From contig JAJDTJ010000133.1 in assembly GCA_022827225.1 (NCBI GenBank), positions 1-52,404 on the forward strand: a stretch of 52,404 bases of DNA, written 5' to 3'. Shown here in pieces: positions 17,897-26,684 of this stretch. This stretch comes from Candidatus Poribacteria bacterium (lineage in GTDB: Bacteria; Poribacteria; WGA-4E; WGA-3G). How positions within the stretch are numbered: position 1 is the stretch's first letter; every line of letters starts with the position of its first letter. A model generated the notes under the pieces. The model searched no databases. It saw nothing but the letters and a program-made list of their open reading frames with translations, and had not been told where the DNA came from. The translations under genes and the position numbers were made by a program.

Positions 17897-19999
17897 ATGA
17901 ACGAAAAAAAGATACTTCTTTTTATTTTTACGTTACTCGTTCTTTCAGGTGTTCCTATTGATACCTCTTTTGCAGAGTATCCCGCGCATACCCAATTGAG
18001 TCTACCCGAAGGTGCGAAAGTCCGTCTCGGTAAGGGATCGGTAATGGAAGTTGCATATTCGCCAGACGGTAATGGATTAGCCGTAGCCAGCAGCGCGGGT
18101 ATATGGTTGTATGATACTGAGACATATCAAGAACAGGCACTACTCACAGGACAGAGAGGCAGCGTCACCAGTATATCATGGAGTGGAGATAGCAGGCTAC
18201 TCGCCAGTGCAAGCGACGATGGTGTCTGTCTGTGGGATACCGCAACCGCTACGCTCAAAATCAACCTTACTGAACATCATGGCGAACACATGGCACCTGA
18301 ACTTGTAGCATTCAGTACGGATGGCACGCTTCTCGTGAGTTCGGATTTTCACGGGATTCGCCTGTGGGATGTCAAAACTGCCACCCTGAAAGCAACCCTT
18401 AAAGAACCAGGACCTAGAGAGAGGGTTGGGAGCATATCTTTGAGCGGGGATACGAGACTACTCGCCAGTGGCAGTTGGCACGAGGACACGATACAGATAT
18501 GGGATGTCAAAACTGCCACACTGAAAGCAACCTTCCCAGGATTCGGACCGGGAGACAAGTGCGTATCCTTGAATGCAGACGGCACACGCCTCGCCGCAAG
18601 TGGCACCGCAAGCGGCGGCGAATACGGATGGTTCTTATGGGATGTCGAAAATGCTGCACAAATGGCAACGCTTATAGAATATGAGACACCGGAGGGCGGT
18701 TCCTCACAGGACCCTGTAGACAGTCTATCGTGGAGTCCGGATGGGACAATACTTGCTGCTGGCTATGATGGCATCGTGCGTTTGTGGGATGTCACAACGG
18801 TTACACCTACACTCAAAACAACCTTTAGAGTACAGACAGAAGAAGGGGTCGAAAGTCTATCGTGGCGTCCAGATGGTACACGCCTCGCTACTGGCAGCTC
18901 GGATATCCGTCTCTGGGATGTCCATAACACTACGCTTAAAACGACCCTCACAGGATATATGGGTCGCCAAGGCTATACAGGCAGCGTCACAAGTATATCG
19001 TTAAATGCAGATGGCACACGTCTTGCAAGTGCGATTTGGACGAACACGGTGCATTTATGGGATGTCACAACGGCTACGCAAATAGCAGCTTTGAAAACCA
19101 CACCGACACCGTCGTGGGAGCGTGTCATTCGGAGTGTATCGTTGAACCCAGAGGGCACGCTACTCGCTACTGGTGAGGCGGATGGGCTGCGTTTATGGAA
19201 TGTCAAAAGTACAAAGGAAATAGGATTACTCACAGAAAAAATATCGGACAGAAGTCCATCAGGGCGGAGAATTAGGAGCGTCTCGTGGAGTGCAGATGGC
19301 ACACACCTTGCCAGTGGAAGTGAGCACGGCACGGTGCGCTTATGGGATTTCACAAATACTGCGCCTACACTTAAAGCAACCCTTATCGGACATAGAGAGG
19401 AAGTTCGCAGTGTCGCATTGAATGCGGATGGCACACGCCTCGCAAGTGTCAGTCGGGGCGACTATGCCTTGCGTTTGTGGGATGTCGAAAACCGGACAGA
19501 AGGAGCAATTTTCACAGAATTACCGTTTGATTACCATGGGCATGGTATATCGTTGAATGCCGATGGCACGCTCCTGACCAGTACAAGTTGGAGAAACGAA
19601 ACGCATCTATGGGACCTTACGCGCGCTAAACCCACAGCAATCTTTACAGGTATTTCAAGTAATTGTGTGTCGTTGAATTCAGATGGCACGATACTTGCCA
19701 CCGGAGATAGGTACGGAAAGGTGAGCTTATGGGATGTCCCAACGCTTATGGCTGTCCCGAAAGTACCTTTCAGAAAAGGTAAGACTTTACCTATCTCCGT
19801 TATATCGGAAGCCTTCGTTAAAGTCTCCGTTATATTGAGATTAATCGCTGCACATAAAGCGACCTTCACAGGACACGCGGATACTATAAGGGGCCTATCG
19901 TGGAGTGCAGATGGTGCCCTGCTTGCCAGCGGGAGCGCGGACGGAACGGTGCTGCTGTGGGATATAGGCGCACTTCAACATCCGAGAACCGATAACTGA
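17897..19999 (+). CDS. Exported WD40-repeat protein
   Basis: A 700-residue protein with a signal peptide (cleavage near SFA at 26), then WD40 repeats to the end. About 13 units follow the pattern S-x-S-W/L-N/S-A/G-D-G-T-R-L-A-S-G ... L-W-D-V (for example LSWSPDGTILAAG, VRLWDV). That makes roughly two seven-bladed propellers, acting as an extracytoplasmic binding scaffold. It starts 6 bases after the PhyH stop with no clear Shine-Dalgarno, so it may be coupled to that gene. The units are similar enough at the DNA level (repeated tatgggatgtc blocks) to suggest recent duplication. Confidence 0.85.
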   Translation: MNEKKILLFIFTLLVLSGVPIDTSFAEYPAHTQLSLPEGAKVRLGKGSVMEVAYSPDGNGLAVASSAGIWLYDTETYQEQALLTGQRGSVTSISWSGDSRLLASASDDGVCLWDTATATLKINLTEHHGEHMAPELVAFSTDGTLLVSSDFHGIRLWDVKTATLKATLKEPGPRERVGSISLSGDTRLLASGSWHEDTIQIWDVKTATLKATFPGFGPGDKCVSLNADGTRLAASGTASGGEYGWFLWDVENAAQMATLIEYETPEGGSSQDPVDSLSWSPDGTILAAGYDGIVRLWDVTTVTPTLKTTFRVQTEEGVESLSWRPDGTRLATGSSDIRLWDVHNTTLKTTLTGYMGRQGYTGSVTSISLNADGTRLASAIWTNTVHLWDVTTATQIAALKTTPTPSWERVIRSVSLNPEGTLLATGEADGLRLWNVKSTKEIGLLTEKISDRSPSGRRIRSVSWSADGTHLASGSEHGTVRLWDFTNTAPTLKATLIGHREEVRSVALNADGTRLASVSRGDYALRLWDVENRTEGAIFTELPFDYHGHGISLNADGTLLTSTSWRNETHLWDLTRAKPTAIFTGISSNCVSLNSDGTILATGDRYGKVSLWDVPTLMAVPKVPFRKGKTLPISVISEAFVKVSVILRLIAAHKATFTGHADTIRGLSWSADGALLASGSADGTVLLWDIGALQHPRTDN

Positions 20000-20000
20000 C

Positions 20001-21143
20001 TTACCAATCCGCGACGCTGCCATCAGTGTCGTAATAGTACTCGCCGCCGAGTTCTTCTGGATAGGTATCAAGCGTCTGTTCTGCTTCTTTAGTATCAATC
20101 TCAAAGCCGAGTCCGGGTTTTGTCGGCAGTTCGATGTGTCCATCTGTAACTTGCCAATCCTCAATAAACAAGCCGTTTCCTAAGCCGGCATCAATTTGTT
20201 CTTGGATCAGGAAATTCGGGACAACGGCATCAACGTGAAGGGAGGCAGAAAAAGCAACGGGACCGATAGCACAATGCGGTGCGATGTGCATATAGTAAAC
20301 CTCCGCCATGTTGGCAATCTTTTTCAACTCGGTTATGCCCCCGGCGTGGGAGGTATCGGGTTGTAGGTAAGCGACCGCCTGTTTCTCAAAGACTTCTCGA
20401 AACCCCCAACGCGTCAGCAGCCGTTCACCCGTCGCAATCGGAAACGGCACATGGTCGGAGACTAATTTGAGTGCGTCTACGTTCTCTTGCGGGACAGGTT
20501 CTTCAACGAACATCGGACGCATCCCTTTAAGTTCATGGCAGATTTCGATGGCGAGTGCAGGGGTCATCTTACCGTGGAAATCAAATGCGAGTTCGACATC
20601 GGGGCCGACCCACTCGCGCATGAGGTAGGCGCGTTCGACAAAGGCATCAATCATTGCAGGGGGTTCGTGTCCACGCCACTTGCCACCGGGCCCGGTTTTA
20701 AACGCCGTATAACCGCCTTGTTGTTGTAAAAATTTGAGACGTTCTTTTGCAGCAGTTTTTCCTTCGTCCGTCAAACTGCCGATGCCCCAATGCGCATAGA
20801 CGCGGATACGGTCGCGCACGGCACCGCCTAAGAGTTGATAGGTAGGCACGTTGTAGTATTTACCGGCAATATCCCACAACGCCTGATCAATGCCGGATAG
20901 CGCGGACATCAAGATATTACCGCCTCGGAAGAACGCCGAGCGGTAGACGTGCTGCCAGTGGTGTTCAATCCGCAACGGGTCTTTGCCGATAAAATAGTCG
21001 GCAAGTTCCTCAACAGCCATACAGGTACTTCTGGGTTTACCTTCAAGCGTGGTTTCACCCCATCCGACGATACCGGTATCTGTCGTGATTTTGACAAGGC
21101 GCGTCCGACGACGCGGATAAAATTGTTCAATAGTCGCAATTTT
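20001..21143 (-). CDS. Enolase-superfamily sugar-acid dehydratase (galactonate dehydratase-like)
   Basis: A 380-residue enzyme of the mandelate racemase group that would remove water from an acid sugar to give a 2-keto-3-deoxy acid. The metal ligands are visible: Asp189 in the DFHG motif, Glu215 in VEEP and Glu241 in TGER. His191 in DFHG and His291 in IAPHCAIGP are the catalytic pair known from D-galactonate dehydratase. The start is set at 21143 (MKIATIEQ) because homologues begin there; GGAGG lies 14 bases before it. It lies beside a sulfatase and a glycerate kinase, which suits glycan-derived acid catabolism. The exact sugar acid cannot be read. Confidence 0.9.
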   Translation of the reverse strand, partial: KIATIEQFYPRRRTRLVKITTDTGIVGWGETTLEGKPRSTCMAVEELADYFIGKDPLRIEHHWQHVYRSAFFRGGNILMSALSGIDQALWDIAGKYYNVPTYQLLGGAVRDRIRVYAHWGIGSLTDEGKTAAKERLKFLQQQGGYTAFKTGPGGKWRGHEPPAMIDAFVERAYLMREWVGPDVELAFDFHGKMTPALAIEICHELKGMRPMFVEEPVPQENVDALKLVSDHVPFPIATGERLLTRWGFREVFEKQAVAYLQPDTSHAGGITELKKIANMAEVYYMHIAPHCAIGPVAFSASLHVDAVVPNFLIQEQIDAGLGNGLFIEDWQVTDGHIELPTKPGLGFEIDTKEAEQTLDTYPEELGGEYYYDTDGSVADW

Positions 21144-21419
21144 CATTTTTTTAACTATGACCTCCTGGTCACCGCTCCATTCCATTACGCGGTGGTTTTT
21201 GATTAGGTCTCAACTCTGTTTGGTAATTTTGATGTTTCTTTTAGCATAGCAATCGGAAATCGTCAGCAGCCAGCAGGCGGTTAAGCGGTTTTCATCTAAC
21301 AAAGGCTGCTTCTTAAGGTAGCCTCAAAACCCGTAGCCCGTAATGAAATGGAGGGCGGATTTACGGAACACACGTCATGGCTTAAATGCACGGCGTTACT
21401 CCGCAAGGAATAATTAAAT
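21144..21419. other. Intergenic region between divergent genes
   Basis: These 276 bases lie between the dehydratase and the second sulfatase, which read away from each other, so both promoters should be here. I see no canonical -35/-10 pair. A short imperfect hairpin sequence (AGGCTGC and AGGTAGCCT) lies at about 21303-21325. Further on, CCGTAA ... TTACGG brackets a G-rich block at about 21338-21367. This may be a degenerate palindromic repeat. A ribosome binding site-like CAAGGAA lies 9 bases before the sulfatase ATG. Confidence 0.3.
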
Positions 21420-22757
21420 ATGTCTTCACAACCGAATGTTCTTTTTATAATTGCCGACGATCACCGATGGGATGCCATCGGTGGTATGGGCGACCCAACT
21501 GTTAAGACGCCCACTATGGATTCACTCATGGCACGCGGAACAACCTTCCGTCAAACCCACATCATGGGTTCGCTTTCGGGAGCAGTTTGTGTTCCGAGTC
21601 GCGCTGCTGTTCTCACAAGTGCAAGTCTATTCCGAAGCGGTGCAAACCAGGTTAACCGAGATTACGCTATCTGGCCCCAGGTGATGCGTCAAGCAGGTTA
21701 TCACACATTTTTTTCTGGTAAGTGGCACAATGACCGACAAACGTTTGCAGATAGTTTTGATGATGGTGGGACAATTTTCTTCGGTGGCATGGGCAATCAA
21801 TATAAAGTGCCAATTTTCGATTTTGATCCGACCGGTGCTTACCCGAAAGATGCCAGGTATATCGGGGACAAGTTTTCTACGGAACTGTTTACGGATTCCG
21901 CCGTGCAATTTATAGAAAACTACGACCAAACCGCCCCATTTTTCGTTTATCTCTCCTTTACTTCACCACATGATCCTCGGACACCGCCAGGTGAATACGC
22001 GACGATGTATAAACCTGAGGATGTGCCTGTTCCAGAGAACTTCTACCCAGAACACCCCTTTGACAACGGCGAAATGCGGATTCGAGACGAAGTACTCGCT
22101 CCCTTCCCACGCACACCTGAAATCGTTCAGCAACATATTGCTGATTACTACGGCATGATTACGAGTCAGGATGCCGAAATGGGACGCGTCCTACGGACAT
22201 TAGAAGCGAAAGGGCAGCTCGACAACACCATCGTCATCTACACCGCTGACCACGGACTCGCCGTCGGACAACACGGACTGCTCGGCAAACAGAATCTCTA
22301 TGACCATAGCATCCGTGTACCATCCATATTCGCAGGACCAGGTATCCCCGAAGGCACAACAGTTGATGCACTCACCTACCTGTATGATGTCTTTCCCACC
22401 GTCTGTGACCTAACCGATGTCGAGTGTCCGGATACGACCGAAGGAAGTAGTTTAGTCCCACTGATGGAGGGGTGTGTTGAGCAAGTACGCGAGACAGTCT
22501 TCGCGGCGTATAAGGATATTCACCGCAGCATCAGCGATGGACGTTGGAAACTGATCCGTTACTATGTCTCTGAAGAGACCGGTAAAGGCACGGATTACAT
22601 CCAACTCTTCGATCTGGAGCAGGATCCGTGGGAGACAACAAACCTTGCCGACTTGCCTGAACATACCGACCGCCTCCGCTCACTTGCTGCAGATATGAAA
22701 ATGTGGCAAAACGAGACGGACGATTTCATGAAAGACACGCCGATATTGCCGTTGTAA
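21420..22757 (+). CDS. Type I (formylglycine) sulfatase
   Basis: A second sulfatase, 445 residues. The active-site signature is the classical CVPSRAAVLTS with Cys57 as the formylglycine precursor, and the first metal site is the usual Ala-Asp-Asp (12-14). GKWHNDRQ (about 101) and YTADHG carry the remaining active-site Lys, His and metal ligands. The protein lacks a signal peptide. It lies divergently from the galactonate-type dehydratase and convergently with the glycerate kinase, so the three probably serve degradation of a sulfated sugar. It is clearly distinct in sequence from the sulfatase at 6391. Confidence 0.92.
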   Translation: MSSQPNVLFIIADDHRWDAIGGMGDPTVKTPTMDSLMARGTTFRQTHIMGSLSGAVCVPSRAAVLTSASLFRSGANQVNRDYAIWPQVMRQAGYHTFFSGKWHNDRQTFADSFDDGGTIFFGGMGNQYKVPIFDFDPTGAYPKDARYIGDKFSTELFTDSAVQFIENYDQTAPFFVYLSFTSPHDPRTPPGEYATMYKPEDVPVPENFYPEHPFDNGEMRIRDEVLAPFPRTPEIVQQHIADYYGMITSQDAEMGRVLRTLEAKGQLDNTIVIYTADHGLAVGQHGLLGKQNLYDHSIRVPSIFAGPGIPEGTTVDALTYLYDVFPTVCDLTDVECPDTTEGSSLVPLMEGCVEQVRETVFAAYKDIHRSISDGRWKLIRYYVSEETGKGTDYIQLFDLEQDPWETTNLADLPEHTDRLRSLAADMKMWQNETDDFMKDTPILPL

Positions 22758-22771
22758 AATCGAATGTTGAT

Positions 22772-22896
22772 AGGAAGGTTGGAAGAGAAGACTGGAAGGT
22801 TGGAAGGCTGCAAGGTTGGGGGTACCCATCCTTCCAATCAAGCCCTTCCATTCTTCCAACCTCTTTCTTCCACACTTCCATTCTTCCAACCTTCCT
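22772..22896. repeat. Palindromic GGTTGGAAG/CTTCCAACC repeat
   Basis: A low-complexity inverted repeat built from GGTTGGAAG-type words on the left and CTTCCAACC words on the right, centred near GGGTACCC. The outer arms AGGAAGGTTGGAAGA (22772-22786) and its exact reverse complement (22882-22896) match over 15 bases. The block lies between converging genes and could act as a bidirectional terminator-like or REP-like structure. Its right arm touches the stop codon of the glycerate kinase gene. Confidence 0.75.
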
Positions 22897-24044
22897 TAAC
22901 TTTCCAACCCGCTATAACCGATAGCTATCAGTCGCGCAGCCTGCTCTGCGGCATCGGCTATCAAACGTGCGGCGTCTTTAACTGCATCTTCTAATTCCAT
23001 CGGCTCTTGTGCGATACCCAGCATCGCGTCAATTCCAGTCTCGTAGACGGCTTCGGCGCCTTCACCGATACCACCAGCAATCGCAATGACAGGGATGTTG
23101 TATGCCTTCGCGACTTTCGCAACACCGACAGGCGTTTTCCCGAACGCAGTCTGAAAGTCGAGTTGTCCTTCACCTGTGAAAACGACTGCGGCACCTTTCA
23201 CACGTTCCGTGAGATTAACGGCATCAACCATAATATCAACGCCGAGTCGCAATTCAGCGTTGAGAAACGCCATCAGACCCGCACCCAGTCCTCCGGCAGC
23301 CCCCGCCCCCGGAATGTCATTAAAAGATTTACCGAGTGTCCGCGTCAAGACTTCATCAAAACGTGCCAAATATGCGTCCAGCGTTTCTATCATTTCAGGC
23401 GTGGCACCCTTTTGCGGTCCGTAGACGTGTGATGCCCCATCAGGTCCTGTCAGTGGATTGTTGACATCGCAGGCGACAACGGTTTCGGTTTCTGCAATAG
23501 CAGGGTGCATGCCCGATATATCTATTGATGCCAATTGCTCGAGACCTTCACCGCCGCGCGGAATCTGTTTGCCTTTTTTGTCGAGTAACCGGATACCGAG
23601 TGCCTCCGCCATTCCGGCACCACCATCATTTGTCGCGCTGCCGCCGATACCGATGATTAAGCGTCTACACCCAGCTTCCAGAGCGGCGTGGATAAGTTGC
23701 CCAGTACCGTAGGTGGTTGTGCGCAGTGGGTCTCGTTTGTGCGGTGCGACAAGCGTGAGACCAGAGGCGGATGCCATCTCAATGACACCGGTCTCGCCAT
23801 CGGCGAGGATGCCAAACTGTGCGTCAACCTCGTTTTCCAATGGCGCAAGCACGCGCTGCGTTCGGAGGTGTCCCCCGGTGGCATCAACGAGCGATTGTAC
23901 AGTGCCTTCGCCACCGTCTGCCATCGGAATTTTATCGATAACGGCATCAGGAAACACGCGACACAGTCCCTGCTCAATCGCACACGCAGCTTCGAGAGCA
24001 CTGACGCTCCCTTTAAATGAATCAGGCGCAACTACTATTTTCAT
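22896..24044 (-). CDS. glxK: Glycerate 2-kinase
   Basis: A 382-residue kinase phosphorylating glycerate at the 2 position (GlxK/GarK family), the exit of glycolate, tartronate or sugar-acid breakdown into glycolysis. It opens MKIVVAPDSFKGSVSALEAA, the family signature, followed by PMADGGEGTV, GIGGSATNDGGAGMAEALG and VFTGEGQLDFQTAFGKTP. The start at 24044 fits the family; an earlier in-frame codon adds only 12 unlikely residues. The C-terminus (YSGLES) runs into the palindromic repeat downstream. The position close to a galactonate-type dehydratase supports a role in sugar-acid use. Confidence 0.93.
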   Translation of the reverse strand: MKIVVAPDSFKGSVSALEAACAIEQGLCRVFPDAVIDKIPMADGGEGTVQSLVDATGGHLRTQRVLAPLENEVDAQFGILADGETGVIEMASASGLTLVAPHKRDPLRTTTYGTGQLIHAALEAGCRRLIIGIGGSATNDGGAGMAEALGIRLLDKKGKQIPRGGEGLEQLASIDISGMHPAIAETETVVACDVNNPLTGPDGASHVYGPQKGATPEMIETLDAYLARFDEVLTRTLGKSFNDIPGAGAAGGLGAGLMAFLNAELRLGVDIMVDAVNLTERVKGAAVVFTGEGQLDFQTAFGKTPVGVAKVAKAYNIPVIAIAGGIGEGAEAVYETGIDAMLGIAQEPMELEDAVKDAARLIADAAEQAARLIAIGYSGLES

Positions 24045-24418
24045 AATGGAAAGTCTATCACAAGCACCGCAATCTGTCAAGTTCAGACAGTTTCTATCAC
24101 AAGATTATTTAGTTTTAAACATTTATTGGGGTTTGAAGTTTTTTGCTGTTAATTATTTTTACGATTTTTCTGAAATTATACACTTTTTTCTTTCGCAAAT
24201 TGTATCATTAATAACGGGACTCACACGAATTCTTTGTAGGCGTTAATCCACAAATTTCAGATTTTTTTCAAATTATGCGAATTTTCAGTCCAAAGTTTCG
24301 TCTTTAATAATAGAGGGTATGAACCGTATCGCCCGGCGTAATATTACAAGATTCAGTATTTGAACAAACCTTTTGGTGGATACGGACACGCCCCAGTTGT
24401 TCTTTAGGAGGGGACCTC
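24045..24418. other. AT-rich upstream region of the sigma-factor fusion gene
   Basis: These 374 bases contain no gene. The left 200 bases are strongly A/T-rich. An inverted pair CCGTATC (24324-24330) and GATACGG (24379-24385) encloses 48 bases directly before the sigma-factor gene and could be an operator or hairpin leader. A strong ribosome binding site AGGAGGGG ends 6 bases before the ATG at 24419. No textbook promoter is seen, as expected if the gene uses its own ECF-type promoter. Confidence 0.35.
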
Positions 24419-26623
24419 ATGGAAAGAGAGAGCGATGTTCAACTCATTCAGAGAATATTATCGGGTGATGAAGCGGCGTTTGGTGTCTTGGTCGAAAGAC
24501 ACCAGAGAAGCGTCCACGCCCTTGCGTGGCGGAAGGTCGGTAATTTTCACGATGCCGAGGAGATTACACAGGATACGTTCCTGCAGGTGTACAAAAAATT
24601 ATCAACACTTAAAGACCCCTATAAATTCGCTGGATGGCTGTATGTCATCGCGAACCGGCTCTGCATTGATTGGATACGGAAGAAAAATCTTGCGATACAA
24701 TCGCTGGAGGATACACCTGTGGAAGAAATTGAGAAAGTCTCTTATACCCATCACGTATCGGAGCAGTCGGAGAGAGTTGTTTCTGAACGCCGCCGTGAAA
24801 TCGTCAAAAAACTTCTCGAAAAACTACCAGAGAGTGAGCGGACAGTCATGACGCTCCATTACCTCGGCGAAATGACGGTGAAAGAAATTAGCAAGTTCTT
24901 AGGGGTCTCAGTCAGCGCAATTCATAACCGACTGTATCGGGCGCGAAAACGGTTACAAGCGGAAGAAGAACGCCTTGTTCAAGAAGTTCTCAGCAGCGTG
25001 CAAATACCGGCAAGTGTGAAACAAAACATCATGCGGCGGGCAGCCGACATAAAACTTACACCGTCTCCAGCTCCAAAACCGTTGCTCCCTTGGGCAGCTT
25101 TCGGCACCGCCGTGGTTTTGGTTGCCTTATTGCTCGGTGTAAGCAATCAACACCTCATCCGTTTTCAGAGACCCTATAGTTTCGAGGCTGCGTCTGAACC
25201 TACTATTGAGATCGTTGATACCGATATTATTCTTGATATAGTGTCAAAACCTGCTGTGCGAAATCGGGCGGGACGTGCGACGCTTACTCGTAAAACCAGC
25301 GGTGACAGCACACAAGTTTCTCACACAGGGTCAACGCCGAACACATTTACAGATTCACGAAGGCAGCTGTCGGTCACGGAAAAAGTCCAAACGCGTAGCC
25401 TGCCCTCCATTACGGCACCTTGGGCAGAATGGTTCGGCAATAAGCATCATCTATCCTATGCCGAAATGAGAGCATCTCACGATATGTTGTGGAGTCCTGA
25501 GTTTGGATTACGTTTTCAAAGAACAGATGGAGGTGTTTCACTTGTCGGGGATTGGATAGAAGCACGCAGACGACAGGAAGCATTACTTAACTTAAATCCG
25601 AATGTGATCCTCTTACTTCAGGTGGATATGAGAGGGACTGATCCGGAGTCACCCTTTTTGCAAGCACTTTATAGTAGCGATGATTTTCCGTGGATCAAAG
25701 ACGACTCGGGTGAAATAATTCTTGGAGCACCCGCGGAGCAATATACAGATTTACTTATAGATTTTACACATCCCATCGCCCAAGATATCATTGTTGCTCA
25801 AGCCATCGCTATTGCTGAAAGTGGGTTATGGGATGGTATCCTTTTCAATCACTGGAATGAAAAAGGAGTTGTACTTAAAGGTTATCGTTCTTATGCGGCA
25901 GAACAAAACGCTCGAGAAGCCATACTCCAACGCATTCGTGATGCTGTCGAGGACGATTTTCTGATAATTGTTGGTGGTACAGGTGAGTTGAGTTTTGGAA
26001 TGCCTTATATCAACGGTATTATCCTGTACAGTGACCATCAAGATTTTAGTAATGATCAGCGTACGGGACTTATTGAGCTCGAAAGCAGCCTACTCTGGGC
26101 AGAAAAAAATCTACGTGAACCGAGAATTAATTATTTGCAAGCCAAAGGGGTTGGACGCGAATTGCCACTCAGTCCAACGAACCAGCAAGCGATGCGTTGT
26201 TTAACAACCCTTTCTCTGACGCATTCCGATGGATATTTTCTTTATACCATGGGTGTTGACTGGGGAGAACCGCACCAGCACGATGATTTCTATTGGAATT
26301 ATCCTCACAAACATACGTATTCGGATTATTGGCAACAACATACACATTCACACGATACTTTTCTACACGAGCATGGAAATACACATTATTGGTATGACTT
26401 TTGGGATGCGGATCTCGGACATCCCAATGGGAAGAAGGGGCGGTTGTACCTGAACCAAGCCGGTTTATTCATCCGCGAGTTCACCAAGGGATGGGTAATT
26501 TACAACCGCAGTGGGAGAGCACAGAAGATCCAACTACCAGAACCTGCGACCGGTGTCGCCAGCGGTATCACTGGTACATCACACATCGTCTCAGATTTAG
26601 ACGGTGAGATTTATTTGAAGTAG
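24419..26623 (+). CDS. ECF sigma factor fused to a glycoside-hydrolase-like exported domain
   Basis: A 734-residue fusion. Residues 5-90 are sigma region 2 (ERHQRSVHALAWRKVGNFHD, then EEITQDTFLQVYKKL, IANRLCIDWIRKK). Residues 130-182 are region 4 (LPESERTVMTLHYLGEMTVK with helix-turn-helix ISKFLGVSVSAIHNRLYRAR). A transmembrane helix follows at about 223-241, then a low-complexity linker (250-335), then a 400-residue domain resembling hypothetical TIM-barrel glycoside hydrolases (LLLQVDMRGTDP; DFTHPIAQDIIVAQAIAIAE; GLWDGILFNHWNE). A His-rich stretch (about 618-665) could bind metal. The layout suggests a cytoplasmic sigma factor held at the membrane by an outside sensor domain. That function is inferred. 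Confidence 0.8.
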   Translation: MERESDVQLIQRILSGDEAAFGVLVERHQRSVHALAWRKVGNFHDAEEITQDTFLQVYKKLSTLKDPYKFAGWLYVIANRLCIDWIRKKNLAIQSLEDTPVEEIEKVSYTHHVSEQSERVVSERRREIVKKLLEKLPESERTVMTLHYLGEMTVKEISKFLGVSVSAIHNRLYRARKRLQAEEERLVQEVLSSVQIPASVKQNIMRRAADIKLTPSPAPKPLLPWAAFGTAVVLVALLLGVSNQHLIRFQRPYSFEAASEPTIEIVDTDIILDIVSKPAVRNRAGRATLTRKTSGDSTQVSHTGSTPNTFTDSRRQLSVTEKVQTRSLPSITAPWAEWFGNKHHLSYAEMRASHDMLWSPEFGLRFQRTDGGVSLVGDWIEARRRQEALLNLNPNVILLLQVDMRGTDPESPFLQALYSSDDFPWIKDDSGEIILGAPAEQYTDLLIDFTHPIAQDIIVAQAIAIAESGLWDGILFNHWNEKGVVLKGYRSYAAEQNAREAILQRIRDAVEDDFLIIVGGTGELSFGMPYINGIILYSDHQDFSNDQRTGLIELESSLLWAEKNLREPRINYLQAKGVGRELPLSPTNQQAMRCLTTLSLTHSDGYFLYTMGVDWGEPHQHDDFYWNYPHKHTYSDYWQQHTHSHDTFLHEHGNTHYWYDFWDADLGHPNGKKGRLYLNQAGLFIREFTKGWVIYNRSGRAQKIQLPEPATGVASGITGTSHIVSDLDGEIYLK

Positions 26624-26684
26624 ATTTCATCACCAACCGATGTCAATAGCAATGCTGTTGAACATAAATTAAAAAGGATTAACG

